The notes: a model not told the origin generated them from the sequence alone. Shown: positions 1 to 8,663, counted from the first letter of the stretch. The stretch: DNA of 44,783 nucleotides from Candidatus Chloroploca mongolica (GCF_004762035.2 NZ_SIJK02000039.1:1-44783), one strand, 5' to 3'. Translations and numbers: made by a program.

Positions 1-60
1 CGGGGCGGGGGCCGAATCCGGTGTAGGGGCACCCCTTGCGGGTGCCCTTGCGGGTGCCTT
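1..60. repeat. GC-rich palindromic repeat (GGGCACCC...GGGTGCCC family)
   Basis: The stretch has a stem-forming core (GGGGCACCCCTTGCGGGTGCCC with a second GGGTGCC copy). It is essentially identical to 8724-8775, and related units make up the array at about 10018-10416. It lies just downstream of the minus-strand secreted-protein gene. I see no gene in 1-194. Confidence 0.75.
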
Positions 61-140
61 GGCGGGGTGCATCCACGGAAGATGCGATCGCCCTGGTACT
101 TCCAGAGCCAGAGTTTGGGTAATCGTGGCAAAATCGATTG

Positions 141-163
141 TGGGGGAGACTTCGCCTCCCCCA
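141..163 (-). terminator. Hairpin downstream of the secreted repeat-protein gene
   Basis: The 8-base arms TGGGGGAG and CTCCCCCA enclose a 7-base loop, about 30 bases past the stop of the minus-strand gene. On that strand the stem is followed by CAATCGATTTT, a weak U-tract. The left arm and its flank (TCGTGGCAAAATCGATTG) recur at 8776-8800 beside a decayed copy of the same gene. Confidence 0.5.
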
Positions 164-194
164 CGCCCCCGCCGGGGGCCGCAGGCCCAGGAAC

Positions 195-3100
195 TTACCG
201 CCTCACCAACGGCAGATAGACCGAGAAGCTCGTGCTCAACCGCACATCGGTGGCTTCGACATCGGTGCCGGCGGTGGTCACGCTCACCTCGCGGCTGACC
301 GTCCCCAGGCCACTGTCCGCCGGCGGGATGAAGCGTAGGTGATAGCTTCCCGCAGGCAAGCCGGGTGCCGTCGTATAGCTCCCGTCGGCATTCGTGGTCG
401 CACTGGCAAGGATCGGGTCGTCTGCGGCTAGCGTGGCCTGTGCCCTGACCTCGATGTGTACCCCGGCAAGCCCGTTGCCTTCGGGATTCAGCGCACGCCC
501 ACGGATCTGGCTTCCCGCAGTGAGACTCGCGTTGATATTCTCAACCGGCGTTGGTGCCGTGACGGTGATCGGATCGGCGCTGGCAAGATCGGGCTTGTTG
601 TTGTAGCAATTCGCCATCAGGCGGCTATTCTGGGGCCGGAAACAGACGCGATACGTGCCACTGGGTAGGGCTGCCGTGATGTAACGCCCATCAGCGCCAA
701 CACCTGCCGTCTGCACAAGCTGATCCGTTGCGTTGTAGACTTGCACCAACGTCCCCTCGGCACTCAGTCCTTCTGGCGCACTCACTTGACCCGAAATCGC
801 ACTGCCCACGACCAAGACTGCATTGATGTCGCCAACAATGCCTGTGCCCTGAACCTGCACCGGATCGGCGCTTTCCAGATCGGGCTTGTTGTTGTAGAAC
901 TGCGGCGCGTACTGGGCTGATCCTCCATCAGAGAAGGGCCAGAACTGCAGGTAGTAGGTTCCATCAGCCAGACCAGGGGAGGTGTAGCGCCCATCGCTGT
1001 CCGTCGTGGCACTGTTCACAAAGTTCCGGTTCGCGTCATAGATAAAGACCGAGACATCAGGCAGCCCGGCCCCGGTGCTATTGGTCACTCGCCCACTAAT
1101 CCGGCCCCCGAGGGCCAGTTGGGCATCCACCAAGGTAAACGTGTTCGCCGTAATCTCGAATGGCCCCAACATCACGCGTGCGAACCCGGTGCTCGGCCCA
1201 GATGAGGATGGCTCCAGTTCAAGCATGTAGCGGCCCGGTGCTACGGCTGCCGAGGTAAACACGCCGTCATCGCTGCTCCACGTAGCACTAAACGTCGCCA
1301 GTGCGCCATCAAGGGTATAGGCCCATGCGGTAATTCCACTGAGCGGATTGCCCTGCTCATCGGTTACCGTTCCCCGGAAGGCCCCGCCCGGCTCCAACAC
1401 GGCGTTGATGTCGGGAACGTCGGTGCTGGCAACCACCATCGGTGCAGCATACTCCTGCCTGGCATACCCAGGCCGAAGACTCGCATTGGATGCAGAACGA
1501 CCCGTGAACGCAACCTGGTACGTTCCGGGCGGCAAGCCCGTCGTGCGGTAGCTGCCGGTGGAATCCGCGCTGAAGCTCTCGAAGAATCGCCCCTCCGTTG
1601 TGCGAATCTCTACTCTTGCATTTGCAATCCCGCGTCCAGTATCGTTTGCACTGATACACCCGCTAATCCGTGCGCCACGGGCCAAGACGGCATTGATATT
1701 GCTGGTGGTATTTGGCGCCGTTACCGTAACCAGATCAGCGTTGCCTCGATTAGATTGGTTGTTGTAGTGTTGGGTGATGTATCCTTCAGAGGTACGAGAC
1801 GGACGAAACTCAAGCTCATACTGCCCGCTCGGCAGACCACCGATGCGATAGGTACCATCCTCGTCGGTTGAGGTGACGTTAAAACCTGTTATACGGCTGT
1901 ATGCAAAAATCTGTACGCCGTGTAGCCCCTGGCCTTCGGCGTTGGTGACCCTGCCGGTAATCGTGCCCTCGCTAACCCGACTCATCTGGGCATTCACATT
2001 CGGTGTGATGGTTGTTCCAGTGAGCGTAAGCGGAGTTGCTTGTTCCAGTCTCGCTTGGGCGTTGTAGTAGACATCAGCGTAGCCACTCTGTTCAAAGCCA
2101 ACCTTATAGCTACCCGGCACGAGGCCCCGCGAAATAAACGTGCCATCAGATCCAGAATTGGCTACCAGCCCGCGTGGCGCATTCGTTGCCGCATCATAGG
2201 CATAGACCGAAACGTTACGCAGCCCAGCACCATCACTGTCCGTCACCCGCCCACTGAACTGCGCCCCACGTACGAGTTGGAAGTTGACATTGGGGTTGCT
2301 GCTGGCAGCGGCAACGGTTAGTTCATTAGAGGTCTGGTTGAAGAATGGGAGCGCTGTCGCATTACTTGAAGCGCGGATGTCGGTTACTACCACATAGGTG
2401 CCAGGTGGTAGTCCCGTGAGCCGATAATTGCCTTCGACATTGGTGTCCGCACTGCGTACAAAAGCACGCGCACCATTGACCAAACGATACGCTTCGAGTC
2501 GCACCCCACTTACCGGCTCGTTATTCGCTGTAGTCACCGTACCGCTGATGATCGCTGGGGCCACTAGAGCCGCATTGATATTACTAACGGCAGCCCCTTC
2601 AGCGACCACAACCCGATCAGCGAAGTCAGCATCCCATTTGCCATTATAGAATTGCCCAATCGGGCTGTCTGTGCGGGGCTGGAAGCGGATGGTGTAGCTG
2701 CCCGCTGCAAGATTCGTCAAGGTGTAAGCACCAGTCGCATCACTGTCCACTGTGCCAGCGTTAGGTCCGCTTGCCGTCACTCTGACTTGATTGATCGGTG
2801 CCCCGGTTGCTGCTTCCGTCACCACTCCACGAATCGTCGCCGTCCCCGGCGGCAACTCTTCGCAGCGCGTATCCTCCGCCGCTAAACTCGCTCCAGGCTG
2901 CGCCAGCGGTTCTCCAAGCGCCATAACCACTGTTTCACCCGGATGCAGGAAGACTTCCTCGACGGCAAACGGATGATCCATTGCATCATACGCCCGCACC
3001 TGGTAACTGCCCTCTTCTCGTACCTGGAAGTGGTACATCCCAGCCGCATCCGTCGTTGTGACCTGAAGCAGCGCCTCCCCTTGCGCCAAGCTGACGCGCA

Positions 3101-3305
3101 AACCCACCTGTGGCAGACCATTGGGCGCAGCCGAACCAATAAGTAGGGCTGGTCGAACTGGGCGTAGCACGGTCTCCCCCTGGCGGGGGTGGGTCGGTGC
3201 CGCTTGCGAATTGGGGATGCGCGGTAGCATAACCGTTACGAGCAGGAGCATACAGACGGTTAATACCATTCGGAGCGAAGACGACGGTAGAACTGATCTT
3301 TGCAT
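195..3305 (-). CDS. Secreted protein with about ten carboxypeptidase-regulatory-like (Ig-like) repeats
   Basis: The protein has about 1,036 residues. I start it at ATG 3305 rather than the upstream TTG at 3323, because AAGGAG lies six bases before that ATG. An N-terminal signal peptide (hydrophobic MVLTVCMLLLVTVMLP) is followed by a half domain and nine full repeats. Each opens like ISGRVTNxxGxGLxxVxVxxY and closes near GxYxxxGLPxGTYxxxF. Most are followed by a YNNKPDLxSADPVTV-type linker and VxNINAVL. The carboxypeptidase-regulatory/CNA-B-like fold is structural and no catalytic residues are seen. The chain ends in SVYLPLVRR, the same tail as the metalloprotease at 4330-7779. A surface or matrix role is likely. 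The 5' leader is shared with that gene, and a truncated copy lies at 8821-9093. Confidence 0.85.
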   Translation of the reverse strand: MQRSVLPSSSLRMVLTVCMLLLVTVMLPRIPNSQAAPTHPRQGETVLRPVRPALLIGSAAPNGLPQVGLRVSLAQGEALLQVTTTDAAGMYHFQVREEGSYQVRAYDAMDHPFAVEEVFLHPGETVVMALGEPLAQPGASLAAEDTRCEELPPGTATIRGVVTEAATGAPINQVRVTASGPNAGTVDSDATGAYTLTNLAAGSYTIRFQPRTDSPIGQFYNGKWDADFADRVVVAEGAAVSNINAALVAPAIISGTVTTANNEPVSGVRLEAYRLVNGARAFVRSADTNVEGNYRLTGLPPGTYVVVTDIRASSNATALPFFNQTSNELTVAAASSNPNVNFQLVRGAQFSGRVTDSDGAGLRNVSVYAYDAATNAPRGLVANSGSDGTFISRGLVPGSYKVGFEQSGYADVYYNAQARLEQATPLTLTGTTITPNVNAQMSRVSEGTITGRVTNAEGQGLHGVQIFAYSRITGFNVTSTDEDGTYRIGGLPSGQYELEFRPSRTSEGYITQHYNNQSNRGNADLVTVTAPNTTSNINAVLARGARISGCISANDTGRGIANARVEIRTTEGRFFESFSADSTGSYRTTGLPPGTYQVAFTGRSASNASLRPGYARQEYAAPMVVASTDVPDINAVLEPGGAFRGTVTDEQGNPLSGITAWAYTLDGALATFSATWSSDDGVFTSAAVAPGRYMLELEPSSSGPSTGFARVMLGPFEITANTFTLVDAQLALGGRISGRVTNSTGAGLPDVSVFIYDANRNFVNSATTDSDGRYTSPGLADGTYYLQFWPFSDGGSAQYAPQFYNNKPDLESADPVQVQGTGIVGDINAVLVVGSAISGQVSAPEGLSAEGTLVQVYNATDQLVQTAGVGADGRYITAALPSGTYRVCFRPQNSRLMANCYNNKPDLASADPITVTAPTPVENINASLTAGSQIRGRALNPEGNGLAGVHIEVRAQATLAADDPILASATTNADGSYTTAPGLPAGSYHLRFIPPADSGLGTVSREVSVTTAGTDVEATDVRLSTSFSVYLPLVRR

Positions 3306-3341
3306 CAGGCTCTCCTTAATCAAAGCTGAAAACTATGGGGC

Positions 3342-3442
3342 ATCAATAAGTAGCCAAACGCCCCCTTCCGTGCTTGCGCAAAAGGGGGCGTTTGGATGAC
3401 AATGTTGTCATCTTGGCGCGACAGGGGAGGGGTGAGTGTCAA
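3342..3442 (-). promoter_or_regulatory. Conserved structured leader, copy A
   Basis: This lies upstream of the secreted repeat protein. Read on the minus strand it has a TTGACAC block, CCTGTC, GCCAAGA, the palindrome TGACAACATTGTCA, and a hairpin whose 12-base arms CCAAACGCCCCC and GGGGGCGTTTGG enclose a TGC-GCAA-GCA tetraloop stem. GGCTACTTAT follows. The same blocks occur in order upstream of the gene at 4330-7779 and, in part, at 9094-9155. Function is unknown. It could be a promoter/operator or a structured 5' UTR. Confidence 0.6.
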
Positions 3443-3521
3443 GCTCCGGGCCGCCCTGCGCGCCTGGCCGCAAGCTGCTCCGCGCCCGCTCGTACTCCTG
3501 ATTGACGAGATCGTGATCTAG
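3441..3521 (+). pseudogene. Fragment of an AAA-type ATPase (Walker B region)
   Basis: The frame from 3441 to the TAG at 3519-3521 encodes about 26 residues ending PRPLVLLIDEIVI. This matches the RPLVLLIDEID Walker B segment of the large ATPase/PD-(D/E)XK family common in Chloroflexi and Cyanobacteria. Nothing else of that gene is present. It is a relic interrupted on its 5' side by the conserved leader of the neighbouring secreted gene. Confidence 0.5.
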
Positions 3522-3524
3522 GCA

Positions 3525-3553
3525 TTGCCGTCTGAGCAAAATTTAGCTATAAT
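3525..3553 (+). promoter_or_regulatory. Sigma-70-type promoter of the RelE/Phd operon
   Basis: TTGCCG (3525-3530) and TATAAT (3548-3553) are separated by exactly 17 bases, about 50 bases before the toxin start codon. It fits as the promoter of the toxin-antitoxin pair. The region around the -10 is AT-rich, unlike its surroundings. Confidence 0.65.
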
Positions 3554-3603
3554 CTAGCCAGAATTTTGTTGCGCGGGCTTTCTAACCAGTCCATGGTGGT
3601 GCT

Positions 3604-3948
3604 ATGGCTCTACCCTATACCATTATCTTGGCACCGGAAGCAGTAGAGGATTTACAGCAACTCAAAGCTCATACACGAGCAACCGTCCGGGCTGCACTAA
3701 CCACGCATCTGCGCTACCAACCCACACAACTCAGCAAAAGTCGGATCAAGCGCTTACAGGGTCTGCGCCGTCCCCAGTATCGTCTGCGGGTGGACGACAT
3801 TCGAGTGTTTTACGATGTGCAGGAACAGGCGGTCGAAATCCTTGCCATCATCAATAAGGCGGAAGCCGATGCTTGGCTAGCCCAGTTCGGTGAATCTGAG
3901 GAAGGAGTGAGCGATGAAGCAGATCCCCCTTTCGGAAGTGAAGAATGA
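3604..3948 (+). CDS. RelE/ParE-superfamily toxin
   Basis: The 114-residue protein has the RelE/ParE layout: an N-terminal strand (YTIILAPEAVEDLQQL), a helical hairpin, a basic turn (IKRLQGLRRPQYRLRVDDIRVFYDV) and a closing strand (AVEILAIINK). RelE-type toxins are ribosome-dependent mRNA interferases that stop translation. Catalytic identity cannot be settled here. The order is toxin first, and the 3' end overlaps the antitoxin gene by 35 bases, so the two are translationally linked. The C-terminal 20 or so residues, inside the overlap, are acidic and probably dispensable. A strong promoter lies just upstream. Confidence 0.85.
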   Translation: MALPYTIILAPEAVEDLQQLKAHTRATVRAALTTHLRYQPTQLSKSRIKRLQGLRRPQYRLRVDDIRVFYDVQEQAVEILAIINKAEADAWLAQFGESEEGVSDEADPPFGSEE

Positions 3949-4165
3949 CCTCTCGAAATATCTGCGCATGGCTGAGGAGGAGCATATTATTATTACGCGG
4001 CATGGCAAGCCAGCAGGCATCCTGATTGGCTTTGAATCCGAAGATGAGTGGTTCGAATATCGCTTGGAGAATGATCCGCGTTTTCTGGCACGGATCGAGC
4101 AAGCACGCGCTAGCTTACGAGCGAAGCGCGGCATTCGGCTTGAGGATCTCCCGGAAGAACCCTAA
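3914..4165 (+). CDS. Phd/YefM-family antitoxin
   Basis: The 83-residue protein opens MKQIPLSEVKNDLSKYLRMA and continues with ITRHGKPAGILIGFES, the Phd/YefM N-terminal DNA-binding fold. The charged C-terminal tail (ARASLRAKRGIRLEDLPEEP) would be the toxin-binding part. It overlaps the RelE-like toxin gene upstream and has an AAGGAG ribosome binding site inside the toxin reading frame (near 3901). In this family the antitoxin neutralises the partner toxin and represses the shared promoter. Confidence 0.85.
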   Translation: MKQIPLSEVKNDLSKYLRMAEEEHIIITRHGKPAGILIGFESEDEWFEYRLENDPRFLARIEQARASLRAKRGIRLEDLPEEP

Positions 4166-4329
4166 GCGCAGGCTTCGCCTTTCCGTTTTCAGCTTTCAGC
4201 TTTCTCTTGCCCTCCGCATCCACCCCATCGGAATGGGGGGTTGCGGGAGCCATGCCCCTTCGACAAGCTCAGGGCAGGCCCCGCACCCTTGCTACGGCAG
4301 CGGCAACAGCTGTAACGATGCACCTGCCC
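4166..4329. repeat. Intergenic region with a CTTCGACAAGCTCAGGG-type dispersed repeat
   Basis: This is the gap between convergent genes. It carries CCCCTTCGACAAGCTCAGGG at about 4256-4275, a short dispersed motif seen in many bacterial genomes that gives spurious FDKLRAGP peptides. No convincing gene is seen. Confidence 0.5.
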
Positions 4330-7300
4330 CTAGCGCCGCACCAGCGGCAGGTAGACCCGTTGCGAGGTGATTGGGCCAATTGTTGGGGTGGGCGACGGCG
4401 TCGGCGATGGGCCGGCGGTGGGTGAGGTGGTGGGCGAGGCTGACGGGCCAGCGGTGGGCGAGGTGGTGGGCGTAGCTGAAGGCTCCGCGGTGGGTGTAGG
4501 CGTAGGCGCAAGGGGATCACTGGCGCTGCGCTCGACGGCACCGATATCGCATGCTGGCCCAACCGGGCGGGCGATGCCCCGTTGATCGGTGGCGGGGCAG
4601 GTACTCCCGGCTGTGTCTACCGCCGGACTGTCGGCATAGGGCGGATGGTTTAGGGTCGTGCCGCCGTAGATGCCAAGCGGGGCGAGACGCGGATCCAGGG
4701 GTGCTTGGAGTGTGCCGCCCTGATCGCCAGTGGCGTCAAATAAGCAGGAGCCGTCACCAATGAGGTTATGGCCTCCAGAACTGAGGCGGTCTGGACGCTC
4801 AGCAGCATTCCTACTGAACGTGCAATCACGATTACCGTTAGCAGCAATAATGTTGCCCGTCGCAGTGACGCTGCCGCCTGCCCAGAAGATACCACTGGGG
4901 CTGTTGTTGGCAATCGTATTGTAATGCAGCAGCACAGGTTGTACATTTTGGGTGGTGTTGGCTTCGACAAAGAGAGCACCACCAGTACGAGCGGTATTTT
5001 CGCTCAGGGTACTATTCTCGATCCGCATGTCACCAGTTGCCGTTCCATAGTTGGTTCCCAAATATACTCCACCGCCCGAACCTGCCTCATTATTGGTAAG
5101 CGTGCTACGTTCAATGCGCAAGGTCGCACTCGGCCCCGTCGTAAATGAGAGGAAGTAGACGCCACCGCCATTTAGATCAGCACGATTCGCGCTGATGGTA
5201 CTATCAATAATCGTCAATGAAGCTGTCGCGTTGATCCCACCACCTCTGCCTTGGGTTTGGTTGTCACGGATGATGCTCTTCACGACGACGAGTTGCCCAC
5301 TTCGATGAAAAATCCCGCCACCGACTCCTGCTTGATTAGTTTCGACCATCGCATTCTCAAGGGTCAGATCGCCTTGATTATAGATGCCACCACCGACATC
5401 TGCTTGATTGCCTGCAATCACCACATTCTCAAGGGTCAGGTTAGCGCGACTATAGATCCCACCGCCATTGCCGTCGGTAGCGCCATTGCGAATCGTCAAG
5501 TTGCGTAAGACGACCTGGTTGGTTTGCAGATCAAAGACGCGATCCAGCCCCCCGCCATCAATGATCGTCTGATCTGGCCCAGCGCCTTCGATCGTCAGCG
5601 TATCGTTGATCACCAATGGCCCTGCCCCGTTCAGGCTGAGTTGGTAGACCCCGGCGTTCAGTTCAAGGACATTCGCGCCAGGGAGGGCGTTGACCAACGC
5701 GACCGCTTCACGCAGCGCACAATCTTCACGCGTGCAGGTGCCGTTGTCGTCGCTGGTTTTGGTGACAATGGAACCTGCCGTGCTGAAGGTGGGCGAAAGA
5801 TCAAGGAAGATGTTGTCGGCGCACTTGACGCGCAGGTTAGCGGCGAGCAATGGGTAATCGGGCAACGTGACATTGGCACTGCCGGTATTGGGCGTGCTGG
5901 CGAGCAGGGTGGTGTAGCTGACACCGGCGTCTTCGGTGAGATCGATCTGCACATTGGCGCAACTAATCGGCGCTTGGTCGGTGTTGGCAACATCCCACTG
6001 CACCGGGATTTGTTCACCTTGGGCAAAGCGTTCGCCGCCGGCAATACTCGTGATCTGGAAGGGGCCAGCAGCCGCCACGACCGCCAGGGTCGTCGTATCG
6101 AAGGCAAAAGCCCCCGCGCCGGGACGGTTATCGCGAGCGGTGAAGCGAAACGTGAGCGTGCGATTCGTCGTTGGCAGCGTTTCACCAAGCGTCTCTTCAC
6201 GGGTCACAATGTCGAGGTACTGCGGGAAGAGTCGGTTCGGGTTGGCGCTCGGCGGCGAGGAACGGAACAATGGGCGCGCCCCATCATCGCTCAGCGGTGG
6301 CGAGGCTGGCCCCAGGTCGTACTGTTCCCAGGTGAAGGTCAGTTGGTCGCCATCGGGATCACTGGCCGTACCAAGCAACTCAAACGGCGTGCGGGCCGGG
6401 ATGGTGTAGCTCGGGCCAGCACTGACCACCGGCGGGGTGTTGCCGGTGGGCACGTCGGTGCCGCCACAGGCCAGGGCGTTGCCACTGCGGGGGTAGGTTG
6501 TCATCTGTTCAAGGCTGTAGCTGTGGTAGTAAAGATCAACAGCAGTGCGGAAATTGATGATATTTTCGGGGGCGCAGCTACCCGCATAGCTCATGATCGT
6601 CGAACCGCTACCGGGTTCGTAGGCTGTGGTTGGTGAACGTTGACTTCTACCAAGCAGATTACCACATGCTCCACTTTCGCTATTGAAGGTATGTTGGGAT
6701 CCGAATTGATGACCTAACTCATGGACGAAGGTTCCAATGATACGGGCACTTGTCGGTTGCCAAGACCCACTATTTGCCCTTCCCCGATTCTGAAAGAATT
6801 CGTTGCACCAGAGAAACGCCGCAATCCCACCGCTTCCAGTCGTGAGCAGATGTCCAATATCGTAGGTTCTTCCGAGGGTCGCTTCGATCACTGTGTTTGA
6901 TTCACCGAGCCAAATTTCGCGTACATCGTTATCGGGATCGTATGCGGTGAACGGATCAGTAGCTGGATCAAGAAAAAAGAGTTGATCGGTGTTTTCGGCC
7001 AGGATGAACCGAAAGGCAATCTCGCGCTCAAAGATCGCATTGGTCGCATTCACCAACGCCACGACTTCCGCCATGACACTCGCGGTCGTCCCGCCGTGGA
7101 ACTGGGCATACTCGCCGGTGGTAGCAATCGCCAAGCGAAAGTCGTGGCGCATGCTGCCGTTGCTGCCGCTCTGGGCGAGAGTAATGGCCTGAGCAGGCTC
7201 CAGTTCGGGTTCGGGCAGCCATTCCAAGGCGCGCTGATCGCTGGAGGCGAAGGCGATATGCAAGGTGCGATCCGGCCCGCCGTAGGGCGTGACGAAGCTG

Positions 7301-7779
7301 CTGGTAGTAGGCCCAATGATAATAGCATGATAGCCATTTTGGCTGCGAGTGAGCCGGGCGGTCACGCTGGGGTCGTCGCGCTGCTGCCCGAGGTAGGTGC
7401 GGATCTGCGGATAGCGGGCGGCAAGTTCGGGGGCCATGACCGGACTTTCCACCAAGGCAAAAGAAGCCACACTACCGTCGGGCAGCGGCAGATCGAGCAT
7501 CGCAGCGCGCTCCCAGGCGCGGGGGCTGTCCTCGCGTGGCGCACGGTTGAGCACCGCATCGATCGGTTCTTCCACCGCAAGTAGCGTCACATAGCGCAGG
7601 GGATCATCGGCGGGCGGTTCGGCGGCGAGCGTAGGGCCAGCGGGGATCTGCCAGAACGGAGAGGTTTGTCCCGTAGCAGAATGCGACAGCGCGGTTGGTT
7701 GCGCCGGTTGAGGCAGGCTAACGACGATCGCGATCAAGGCCGTGACGACCAGACTAGCGAGCAGCAAGCGTGCGAGCAT
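4330..7779 (-). CDS. Secreted metzincin (reprolysin-like) metalloprotease with beta-helix domain
   Basis: The protein has 1,149 residues. A signal peptide spans residues 1-25 and a propeptide-like region runs to about 210. The metzincin domain has HELGHQFGSQH at 353-363, which fits HExxHxxGxxH with three zinc-binding His and the catalytic Glu, and a Met-turn IMSYA near 395-399. A PKD/Ig-like region follows (about 455-580). Then comes a CSLREA-type entry (CTREDCALREAVALVN) into a right-handed parallel beta-helix (NLTIRNGATDGNGGGIYS-like rungs, about 680-1040), a Thr/Pro/Ser spacer with SPTAGPS repeats, and the tail VYLPLVRR. It is probably an exported surface protease. GAAAGGGAAGCCC precedes the ATG. 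It shares its leader and C-terminal tail with the gene at 195-3305. Confidence 0.88.
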   Translation of the reverse strand: MLARLLLASLVVTALIAIVVSLPQPAQPTALSHSATGQTSPFWQIPAGPTLAAEPPADDPLRYVTLLAVEEPIDAVLNRAPREDSPRAWERAAMLDLPLPDGSVASFALVESPVMAPELAARYPQIRTYLGQQRDDPSVTARLTRSQNGYHAIIIGPTTSSFVTPYGGPDRTLHIAFASSDQRALEWLPEPELEPAQAITLAQSGSNGSMRHDFRLAIATTGEYAQFHGGTTASVMAEVVALVNATNAIFEREIAFRFILAENTDQLFFLDPATDPFTAYDPDNDVREIWLGESNTVIEATLGRTYDIGHLLTTGSGGIAAFLWCNEFFQNRGRANSGSWQPTSARIIGTFVHELGHQFGSQHTFNSESGACGNLLGRSQRSPTTAYEPGSGSTIMSYAGSCAPENIINFRTAVDLYYHSYSLEQMTTYPRSGNALACGGTDVPTGNTPPVVSAGPSYTIPARTPFELLGTASDPDGDQLTFTWEQYDLGPASPPLSDDGARPLFRSSPPSANPNRLFPQYLDIVTREETLGETLPTTNRTLTFRFTARDNRPGAGAFAFDTTTLAVVAAAGPFQITSIAGGERFAQGEQIPVQWDVANTDQAPISCANVQIDLTEDAGVSYTTLLASTPNTGSANVTLPDYPLLAANLRVKCADNIFLDLSPTFSTAGSIVTKTSDDNGTCTREDCALREAVALVNALPGANVLELNAGVYQLSLNGAGPLVINDTLTIEGAGPDQTIIDGGGLDRVFDLQTNQVVLRNLTIRNGATDGNGGGIYSRANLTLENVVIAGNQADVGGGIYNQGDLTLENAMVETNQAGVGGGIFHRSGQLVVVKSIIRDNQTQGRGGGINATASLTIIDSTISANRADLNGGGVYFLSFTTGPSATLRIERSTLTNNEAGSGGGVYLGTNYGTATGDMRIENSTLSENTARTGGALFVEANTTQNVQPVLLHYNTIANNSPSGIFWAGGSVTATGNIIAANGNRDCTFSRNAAERPDRLSSGGHNLIGDGSCLFDATGDQGGTLQAPLDPRLAPLGIYGGTTLNHPPYADSPAVDTAGSTCPATDQRGIARPVGPACDIGAVERSASDPLAPTPTPTAEPSATPTTSPTAGPSASPTTSPTAGPSPTPSPTPTIGPITSQRVYLPLVRR

Positions 7780-7923
7780 GGGCTTCCCTTTCAGGCACAG
7801 AGCTTCAGGAACGGCTTTCTTGCTATGTTACGGCTGCCAATCAGTTGCGGTAAACGACGCAACGCAACCTTCCCTTCTGCAGCGTTGAGCGGGCGACGTC
7901 ATCGGCTGCTCAATGCACTATTC

Positions 7924-8022
7924 ATAAGTAGCCAAAAGTTGCCTGCCGCGCTTGCGCGATGGGGAGGGTATTTGGCTGACAATTTTGTTGTCTTGGCTCG
8001 ACAGGGTATGGGCGGGTGTCAA
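7924..8022 (-). promoter_or_regulatory. Conserved structured leader, copy B
   Basis: This lies 145-245 bases upstream of the metalloprotease start. Minus-strand blocks: TTGACACCCGCCCA, CCTGTC, GAGCCAAGA, ACAAAATTGTCAGCCAAA, a CGC-GCAA-GCG tetraloop stem, then TTTTGGCTACTTAT. GCCAAA and TTTGGC bracket the stem. Order and spacing match copy A (3342-3442), while the loop-side sequence differs but keeps the pairing. Between it and the start codon (7780-7923) I see nothing else recognisable. Confidence 0.6.
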
Positions 8023-8101
8023 TCGCTCTGATGCTCTGCCCATCAGCCGACCAGATAAAATGCTCAGCCCACTGTTCGCGGCGGGGATGAAAGAGTGGAA
8101 C
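8018..8101 (-). pseudogene. C-terminal remnant of an HNH endonuclease
   Basis: The minus-strand frame encodes LVPLFHPRREQWAEHFIWS, which matches the conserved C-terminal segment of small HNH nucleases of Cyanobacteria and Chloroflexi (LFxPRxxxWxxHF). The Cys-rich N-terminus and HNH core are absent. The repeat element at 8097-8240 separates this remnant from the small gene at 8241-8480, which in related genomes often precedes such a nuclease. Confidence 0.55.
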
Positions 8102-8240
8102 TAAGCGCAATACCTTGCAAATAAGGCGGCTATTTTGACGCAAAGGCGCAAAGGCGCAAAGGTTTTTGCGTAGGTGAGCGTAACCCTTCGCGTCTTCGCG
8201 TCTTCGCGTGAGCCTATTTGAAAAGTATTGGAACTAAGCG
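8097..8240. mobile_element. MITE-like palindromic element, copy 1, with flanking direct repeats
   Basis: The 11-base direct repeat GGAACTAAGCG flanks the element at 8097-8107 and 8230-8240. Inside are imperfect terminal inverted repeats (CAATACCTTGCAAATA and TATTTGAAAAGTATTG) around an internal arm ACGCAAAGGCGCAAAGGCGC that pairs with CTTCGCGTCTTCGCGTC. It has no coding capacity. A second full copy lies at 22361-22486 and a core fragment at 38841-38868. The layout suggests transposition by an enzyme supplied from elsewhere. Confidence 0.7.
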
Positions 8241-8480
8241 TCATGACTCAGCAATGATCCGTGCATTTATCAAGGTAAAAATGCGCTCAAGCTCAGTCAG
8301 GCCAGCTAATTCAGTCGCCTCTTCAGGGGTCAGCAGGTTGGCTTTTTGGCGCTCAATCAGGGTTTCAAGCCGTGTTTGCAACTCATGGTTGAACTTAAAC
8401 AGCTTGAGCCCCCGAACTTTACGGAGGTCGATCCCTGCTTCAACCCAAGAAGAAGGTTGAACCAGGGTCTGGGTAATCAT
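8241..8480 (-). CDS. Small conserved helical protein, probable former partner of an HNH nuclease
   Basis: The protein has 79 residues from ATG 8480, which follows an AGGGGGG stretch; the longer frame to 8534 runs into non-conserved sequence. It is predicted all-helical after a short N-terminus. LQTRLETLIERQKANLLTPEEATELAGLTELERIFTLINAR has the pattern of small proteins encoded before HNH nucleases in Cyanobacteria and Chloroflexi. Its stop (TGA in TCATGA) overlaps an ATG that could have started such a nuclease, now replaced by the MITE-like element and a nuclease tail. It could be an antitoxin-like or accessory protein, but no function is established. Confidence 0.6.
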   Translation of the reverse strand: MITQTLVQPSSWVEAGIDLRKVRGLKLFKFNHELQTRLETLIERQKANLLTPEEATELAGLTELERIFTLINARIIAES

Positions 8481-8663
8481 GGGTGCATACCCCCCTATTG
8501 GTTGGCCACTGCCGTAGCAGGGCTGGTGTCCCAACCCTACCCTTCGCTATCTGCGAGCGTTGCAGAGCCGTTTGCATCGCTCGTTGACCGTGCGTGGTTT
8601 CGTTCGCATGCTCATGCTATGCCATCACCCAGCCCTTGTCAATCAAACAGCGCACTTCGAGCA

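Noticed and set aside
3305-3323. TTG at 3323 as start of the secreted repeat protein
   Set aside because: The AAGGAG that should position the ribosome lies inside that extension and fits the ATG at 3305.
3342-3442. Cyclic-di-GMP (GEMM) riboswitch in the conserved leader
   Set aside because: A GCAA tetraloop stem is present but the conserved GEMM core (CACGCAxAGGGCAAACC-like and GGGACGCAAAGCC-like blocks) is missing.
5524-6636. 370-codon plus-strand open frame antisense to the metalloprotease
   Set aside because: GC-rich shadow frame; the minus strand encodes a clear metzincin/beta-helix protein.
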